DNA from: Rhinopomastus cyanomelas
Taxonomy: Eukaryota; Chordata; Aves; Bucerotiformes; Rhinopomastidae
Reading direction: 5' to 3'
DNA length: 64,000 nucleotides
Assembly: GCA_013400115.1 (NCBI GenBank)
Contig: VXBP01007589.1
Location: forward strand, 154,483 to 218,482
Shown: piece after piece, positions 57,880 to 64,000 of the stretch
Numbering within the stretch: the first letter of the stretch is position 1
Layout of the letters: each line of letters begins with the position of its first letter
The notes under the pieces: generated by a model
Database searches by the model: none
Seen by the model: only the letters and a program-made list of their open reading frames with translations
Told to the model about the DNA's origin: nothing
Made by a program: the position numbers and the translations under genes

Positions 57880-58187
57880 GGGAAAAAGGGCTCTGGGGCA
57901 GGAGCTTGACCAGCCTGATAGCCTTTGATGAGGGCATAAGCAGGTGGCTAGAGGATGGCAGAGCATTGCATGTGGTCTATCTCCACTTGAGTAAAGCATT
58001 TGACAGAGTCTCCCACAGCATCCTCACAGCCAAACTGAGGCAGTGTGGTCTAGATGATTGGGTAGTGAGGTGGATGGTGAACTGGCTGCAGGGTAGAAGC
58101 CAGAGAGTGGTGGTCAATGGGACAGAGTCTAGTTGGAGGCCTGGATCTAGTGGAGTGCCCCAGGGATCGGTGCTGGGACCGGTCCTG
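57880..58187 (+). pseudogene. CR1 ORF2 reverse transcriptase fragment
   Basis: Translation in the frame of 57858 shows RSLTSLIAFDEGISRWLEDG, VVYLHLSKAFDRVSHSIL (RT motif; the usual YLDFSKAFD reads YLHLSKAFD here, so the first catalytic aspartate is replaced), WVVRWMVNWLQGRSQRVVVNG, and GVPQGSVLGPVL (next RT motif). The sequence then meets the N, before the YADD motif. It cannot be active as assembled. Confidence 0.9.
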
Positions 58188-58188
58188 N
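58188..58188. other. Single-base assembly gap (N) inside CR1
   Basis: The frame changes across the N, and the CR1 segment holding YADD is missing at exactly this point. Confidence 0.9.
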
Positions 58189-58637
58189 AAGATGAAAGAG
58201 GTGGAGCACCTCCCTTATGAGAAGAGGCTGAGGGACTTGGGTCTCTTTAGCTTGGAGAAGAGGAGAGTGAGGGGTGACCTCATTAATGTCTATAAATATT
58301 TGAAGGGTGGGTGTCAGGAGAATGGAGCCAGGCTCTTCTCGATGTCATTTAGTGATAGGACGAGGGGCAATGGTTGTGAGATAGAACATAGGAGGTTCCA
58401 CAGAAATATGAGAAGGAAGTTCTTCACAGTGAGGGTGACAGAGCAACCCAGGGTGGTTGTGGAGTCTCCATCAATGGAGATGTTGAAGACCTGCCTGGAT
58501 GTGTTCCTGTGTGTCTTGGTCTAGGTGATCCTGCTGTGTCAGGGGGATTGGACTGGATGATCTTTTGAGGTCCCTTCCGATCCCTAATGATTCTATGAAG
58601 ATGTGATTCTATGATCTTTTAAACTAAAAGCAATAAA

Positions 58638-58652
58638 AAAAGAAAGAAAGAA
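58638..58652 (+). repeat. (AAAG)n microsatellite
   Basis: About three to four AAAG units after an A run. Confidence 0.8.
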
Positions 58653-58920
58653 ATTGCTTCTTCCTGTTACCCCAAGACTACACCAAAAAGAACATTGGAA
58701 AGAAAATTGTGGCTCTGACGTGATATTTAAGATTTTGTCTGTGAAAACATATTAGTACAGAGCTGTGCTTTTGCACTTGTAACCCAAGTAAGAAAATGGC
58801 ATGCGAGACAGAAAACTTGTGGAAAGATTGGCTAATGTCTGTGTAAACAGCAAATGCTTGCCACATATGGGCGTTAGGAGTTTTATTGCTGAGGCTCAGT
58901 GACTCCTGTAAACAGGATGG

Positions 58921-59260
58921 GGGTCTCAAATGCGGTAGCTAGGCCAGCCTTTCGGGTGAGGCGAGGAAGGGGTTTGGCAGTGTCCTCCCCAGGGGCATGA
59001 GGTCTTATTCTCGTGGCCTGTGTGAAGAGCGGACTACAGTGGCTCAAAGACAAGCTGTGCCGTGTCACTCGGGCCTGGGGGGACGTGAACGTGTATAACC
59101 CGTGAAACTCCCGATGCACTAGCACCTGCCTGTAAGCGGGGAAGGCCCTGCAAAGCACGGTTATGGGGAACCCCTTCCCTGTAACTTCTCGGTAAGTCCG
59201 GGTGCTGGGGTGCCTCTCTGGATTGCTTGTGCACTAACACGTGCTGTACGGGGAGCGATC
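58921..59260. promoter_or_regulatory. Borderline CpG-island-like patch
   Basis: Hand count over 340 bp: about 59% G+C and 18 CpG, an observed/expected ratio near 0.6, unlike the CpG-poor unique DNA around it. It contains a consensus splice-donor string, cggtaagt, at 59190-59197 (plus). No protein recognised. Could be a promoter with a noncoding first exon, an old GC-rich repeat, or chance. Confidence 0.3.
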
Positions 59261-59314
59261 ATCATGAATTCAACAAAACTGGTGGCAATGTTTGGCCACT
59301 TTGGCCACAGTAAA

Positions 59315-60019
59315 CCCCTTCAGACTGGGGCACAAGTGACTGCAGAGCGGCCCAGTAGAGGGGGACCTGACAGTACTGGTTGACAGCCAGCTGAACACGA
59401 GCCAGCAGGTGGCATGAAAGGCCAGTGGCATCCTGGCTTGGATCAGCAGTACTGTGGCCAGCAGGACACACAAGTCTCCCCCTGTACTGGGCACTGGTGG
59501 GACGCCACCTTGAGTACTGGGCCCAGTTCTGGGCCACTCACTTCAGGAAAGAGATTGAGATGTTGGAGCGGGTCCAGAGAAGCAACAAAGCTGGGAAAAA
59601 GACTGGAGGGAAAGTCTGATGGGGAGAGGCTGAGGGAGCTGGGGCCATTTGGCCTGGAGAAGAGGAGACTCAGCGGGAACCTTCTCCCTCTCTCCAACTC
59701 CCTGAAGGGAGGCTGTCATCAGGTGGTCAGGCTCTTCTCGCAGGCAACTAGCGCCAAGACGAGAGGGCAGGGCCTTAAGCTGTGCCAGAGGAGGGTTAGG
59801 TTGGATGTTAGGAAGCCCTTCCTCACAGAAAGGGTCATCAGACCTTGGAATGGACTGCCCAGGGCAGTGGTGGGGTCCCCATCTCTGGAGGTGTTTAAGG
59901 CCAGACTGGGCTTTGGCCCTTAGTGTCCTGGTGTAGCCCCTGTGGTGATGTTAGGTCCTGGTGTGGGCTGGATGAGCTCAAAGGGCTTTTCCAGCCTCAG
60001 TAATTCTGGGATTCTGTGA
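59315..60019 (+). mobile_element. CR1 LINE 3' portion (type C)
   Basis: From the ORF2 region before TVLVDSQLNTSQQ through WALVGRHLEYWAQFWATHF (59425-59619 frame), then ERLRELGPFGLEKRRLSGNLLPLSNSLKGGCH, LDVRKPFLTERVIRPWNGLPR, UTR (ggctggatgagctcaaaggg) and tail (gggattctgtga). Confidence 0.93.
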
Positions 60020-61334
60020 ATTAGGTGTCTGCATGCAGATGTAGCCTCGCGTGTACAGACTCTGGTCCTGATGCAGACCTTCAACCACTCCAATACCCGC
60101 TGAGAGGACAACACAGCAGGGCAAAAGAAGATTCTAGGAAAGCACTGATGGCAAATTCTTGACAAAAATTGTAGAGGAACTGTTGAGGAGATGTTCCTTC
60201 AATGAGCTGCTCCAGTCACAAAAGATAGAGTGCTAGAGGAAAGGCAAGCCCAAGACAGCTGGTTGGTATTGGAAAAATACTGCTTCCAAGCTCAAAGGCA
60301 GTCCACCACAAAGAGCCGAAATGCTCTGCTTGCTCAGAGCGGAGTAAGATTGACTTGCATGAGAGAGATTTTATAGCAACAGCTTCCCAGGTGTTTGCTG
60401 ATGTGAGGAGCAGCATTGCGCGAGGACGTGATCTAACATTCTGCTACGACTTCCATGTTTTCTCAGTTTCTCAGAGTTCAAGGAATTCTTTATTCAAATG
60501 CAGCAGTAGAAATAATATTGTTCTTTAGCAAACAGTCTTGGGCAGATTGGAGAAATCTGTTAAATATTAATTCCATTAAGGCTGAACATTCAACTGAAAT
60601 GAATTGCAATGCCATGTAAAAATTCATTAATTTGTTTAAAAAGAGATGCAATGAAATGTACAGAAACCTGTGAGTAGCAATTTAAATAGTACAGTAAAAC
60701 TTATAATAAATTTTATATTTGAAAGCAACACAGGTACAAATTTGAAAAGAAAATAGGAGACAATTATATACACATATATATTTTTATGTGTGTAGGTGTT
60801 GTTCACACACACCTGTATAAAAAAAACATGACTGGTGAACCAGGAAATAAAGCAGAAAATAAATTGCTCTTGGATATCCAGCCTACAGATAGCCTATCTG
60901 CTCATGGCCGGGCTACTGGCCTTCTGAATTCCTGTATGAACCTGTTTTCATCTCCTTTTCCTAGGATGTGGATTTTTTCAGCTTGACATTGTGGCTGAAT
61001 GTGTGTTGATCCAAAATGATGCCTGGTCTGGACATTTGGGGAAACTGTTTACCAGAACAAGGTGTGACATGACAAATTATCAAGGTGGGATGCAGTGCCT
61101 CTGTCCTCACTGAGCATGGTTCGGGAGAGTAAATAATTTAGAACACTAGCAAGGAACTGTGGTGCTTGTTCTCCATTTGCTGCAGAGTTTTTTAAGGGAA
61201 ATAGACCTTTTCAATTTATTTTTTTCTTGCTCAATATTTCTCTCATGGCCCATCAGCCACATGGATATTTTTCAGAAAGGATGAAGACAGATATATGAGG
61301 ACTAAGGGAGGGAGAACTCAGTATAACTACCTTG
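60020..61334. other. AT-rich unique sequence
   Basis: No exon or transposon recognised. 60430-60760 is unusually AT-rich with TTAAT/ATTAA motifs and tata runs to 60790; it might include a conserved noncoding element, but nothing decisive is visible. Confidence 0.5.
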
Positions 61335-61372
61335 TCACACAGTCACTCTGGTTGGAAAAGACCTCTGTGGTC
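61335..61372 (-). mobile_element. Possible CR1 3'-terminal scrap
   Basis: cacacagtcactctggttgg then aaaagacctctgtgg resembles a diverged CR1 minus-strand end. Confidence 0.4.
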
Positions 61373-64000
61373 TATTTCCCCTCAAGAACATTCGCAGAGT
61401 TAAAGCAACTTGAGGGCTACTGAAAATAGGTAGCAATGTACTGTATGCTTCTCATACTTATTAATTCAAGGCAGATAGCATCTGAATGTAAAACATCCCT
61501 CAATATCACCAAAAACATAAAAGTAAATACAAGATGAGCAATGGAGTATTTGTTTCAATGATCTTATTGTGAAGTTCACTGCTCTGCAAGGGCATAAATA
61601 TTCAGAGGAATTCAGCGTTCTCACCGTACATGTTGGAATGTTCAAGAGGAAGCTCTGTGGGATGGCTGATCTGCTCTTCTGAGCCAGATCGGCATGAAGA
61701 CACCATTTCTCACCCCTGCTTGGAGAGAGCAGGCACTGGGGAGAGCTGCTTGCTGTTCATATCCAGTGTGAGACTAGTTATTAAACTTAGCAGTAAAGGC
61801 CTTTGGTTGGAATGGTGACCTGACCCCGCCACCCAGGCACCTCACCTGCCCACACAGTGTAGGTCATCAGCGAGTGCATTTATTCTCAGAGAAGAAGCTG
61901 GTATGTCCTGCTTTGGCAGCCGGTGTTAAAACCAGCAGTGGGCCCATGGCTCGTCCTGTGCTTTTGTTGCAGTCCTCGGCCAGTGTGTTTGTGTGCTGTG
62001 ATGCTTCCTCTGGTTTGACAGGCTGCTGCTTACAGATAACAGCCTTCATTCTACTGCTGTGAATGTCAGGGAATCGTTCCATTAGGTTTGGTGGGCTTAT
62101 GAAAATAATCTATTTCATGCTGTATCAAGAGTTTCAAATGAAGAGCTGGGTACCTGGCCATCCAGTCTTAGATGTTTTGTTGAAAGGTAGACTCGAGGCG
62201 TTCTTCCTGTGCTTCCCGTTGCTTTTTCTAGGAGGAAATGACCAGAATCAATCCCTGTTTTGAGACTCTTGGCACACCTAAGTGAAGGCAAGTAGCTTGC
62301 TGTCACGCTTCCGTTGCTGTAATTGTGTGAGGAAAAGGAGAGTGCAATCCAAAATACAGAAGTCCCAAATGTTCAAATGCCAACGCCCTCGCAAACGAGC
62401 CCCCTGCCCACATGGAAAGACGAGACCCAGACTTACATGCACAGTACGTAGCCTGGCTTTGAGTCTGTGTATGAGAAAGCTTACTGCAAGACCAAAATCA
62501 ATTGATCTCTGTGTTCAGAACTTAGTTATTGTTAAATTAATTTCTGCAACATCTAATTTTGTTTTTGGATATTTGAATCTTTATCTTGGCTAATGAAGAC
62601 AGTTGACACAGCAGATTGGGTTGTGTGGGGAGGAACTTAACTGGCTTTAAAGTAGTTGTCTTCAAAGCTCTTTTTGGCACAACAGCACGAATGAAATAAC
62701 AAACCTGACTTCTAGGTGTAAATTCATGTTAGGGTATCAGGATTGTCAATGCAGGGCAGAGATGCTGTGAGCATGAGAAGGGCTTTATTTTGTGAGTATT
62801 TAATTCCCAATGAAAGAAAAGCGGCGTAAGAAAGGAATCAGTTCTTTCTCATCATCTCAAACCGCATGTTAACGTTGATGCACTCAAGTGCATTTGCGCC
62901 GTAATTCATCCTGGAAGTACCGAGTGGTTTGTGCTGCAGCACTATTTCAGTAGTTTTGTTTCAGGCTGCTATTTTCATCTTAGGGAATCCAAAACAGAAA
63001 CTTCTAGAAGGTCCGGTATGTTTCTCATGAATTACACGAGACTGTGTTTCTCTATATCCTCCGTGATTGTTCTAAGGGCTTGTATTTTATTCTGCCCAAG
63101 ATTAAACTTCAATGCTTGTTTCAGTGTTTTCTTTAGGACTGCTATATGAGGCTGCCAGGGCAAGACACCACCCGAGTAACACCGCTTTCTCTGAATGAAA
63201 CGTAGTTCTAGGAGAAGATTCTGGGACAAATAATTCGGCCTTTCTATCACATGAGTATCCAAAATGTGCCTGACATGCTGCTTTGAAAGCCATAAAACCA
63301 CTTCAAAGACGATTTCTTAACTGTGCCCATCCTCAGAAAGGTTAACGGTTCTTAGCGCTCCAGTGTGTCATCCCACAAATTTTGAAAGCCCAGGGGATCC
63401 CACGGTTGTACTTGCAGGAGCTCAAATGCTCTCCAGCTTCTGCTGTCGACCCTTCAGCACTCTGAAGGAGTCTGCTCCTCACTGGCACGGTGAGGCACCA
63501 GGCCCCAGGATCTCTGTGTTTTACCGTGCAGCCCTCCCTCTGATGCACCCACCGTTCAATGGTCCCATCTGAATAAACTTCAGGTCCTCCTTTTGTCTCC
63601 TGCTAAAATCTCAGCTCTTCAGCAATCCTACATGTTGGTACTTTGCATCTGAAAAAATCTCCTCTTGGAAAAATGAGTTCAGGTTCACATCTTCAGAGAT
63701 TACCCAGCCTTTCCAAGTGAAGTTCATCATCTCCCAGGCGTTAACAAGGTGATTTAGAGGCTGGGCTTTGATTAATTTTATCCTGAAAGCAATAGAGATT
63801 AATACTCTGTTGAGGAGCATCTGGGGCCGCTGACTTTAGTTTGGTTATCAGGCATGGCTGGTGCCGGGCGAATGTGCACTTGTATTCATTACAGTGGATG
63901 TTTATTATATTGCAGGGAACATACTCCAACAGCAGTGCTATCGTACAGCTCTGTATTGTAGAAAATGTGAGTAGTGACACTTTCAGGACCCGTAAGAAAA
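61373..64000. other. Unique sequence to the end of the window
   Basis: About 2.6 kb with no recognised repeat. The 103-codon frame at 62282-62593 and the 89-codon frame at 63032-63301 (minus) match nothing I know. 63120-63900 is repeat-free and moderately GC-rich. Confidence 0.5.

Larger units (their letters stand above)
57880..58612 (+). mobile_element. CR1 LINE, RT part joined to 3' part across an N (type A)
   Basis: 5' part (57880-58187) encodes the RT core up to GVPQGSVLGPVL. Then comes a single N (58188), then the ORF2 C-terminus from MKEVEHLPYEKRL in a different frame, UTR and tail. Roughly 1 kb of ORF2 is missing at the N. The downstream part is itself a good type A copy (LINVYKYLKGGCQ, SDRTRGNGCEIEHRRFHRN). 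Confidence 0.94.
58613..59314. other. Unique sequence with a CpG-rich patch
   Basis: A short (GAAA)n run at 58638-58652, unique sequence, then the CpG-rich patch listed next. Confidence 0.55.

Overview
The window looks like intergenic or intronic DNA from a bird. The evidence is a very high load of CR1 (chicken repeat 1) LINE fragments whose 3' ends carry the octamer tail typical of avian CR1 (ATTCTATG-like units; TCATAGAA on the other strand), plus one solo retroviral LTR of avian size and the absence of SINEs. By eye I delimit about 44 CR1 pieces covering roughly 16 kb, about a quarter of the window. That is far above the average for chicken-like genomes and points, by inference only, to a CR1-rich lineage such as woodpeckers and allies (Piciformes) or hoopoe/hornbill relatives. 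I recognise no host protein-coding exon, rRNA, tRNA or CRISPR array. The coding-like translations that can be recognised are decayed CR1 ORF2 (reverse transcriptase and C-terminal region).

Layout. 1-9.6 kb: sparse unique sequence with CR1 pieces, including an internally deleted RT-containing copy (6.5-7.1 kb, minus). 8.5-20.7 kb: the densest CR1 cluster, in both orientations and from at least seven distinguishable 3'-end types, with nested copies at 17.3-18.1 kb and a single-N assembly gap. 23.0-27.6 kb: a 4.6 kb block with no recognisable repeat, containing a homeodomain-site-rich candidate enhancer (24.44-25.06 kb). 27.6-32.2 kb: CR1 pieces, one with a hairpin-forming nested insertion (29.1 kb). 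32.5-33.3 kb: a second enhancer-like block. 33.66-34.27 kb: a complete solo LTR with a perfect 5-bp target duplication. 35-46 kb: more CR1, including the best-preserved copy (44.8-45.6 kb, minus). 46-48.9 kb: repeat-poor. 48.9-53.1 kb: CR1, one of which is split by a 586-bp hAT DNA transposon with a perfect 8-bp target duplication. 53-57.9 kb: mostly unique, with two local tandem duplications. 57.9-60.0 kb: a CR1 broken by the second N, a borderline CpG-rich patch, and another CR1. 60-64 kb: AT-rich, nearly repeat-free.

No genes work together here. The story is layered transposition: old CR1s, younger CR1s, a hAT that landed inside a CR1, an LTR, and a few repeat-free islands that may be regulatory. 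The most notable observations are the hAT insertion, a CR1 lineage with a shared chimeric double 3' end found at two loci, the N gaps that fall exactly in CR1, and the candidate enhancers. CR1 boundaries are by-eye estimates, good to about 10-30 bp. The type letters (A to I) are my own informal groups, not Repbase names.
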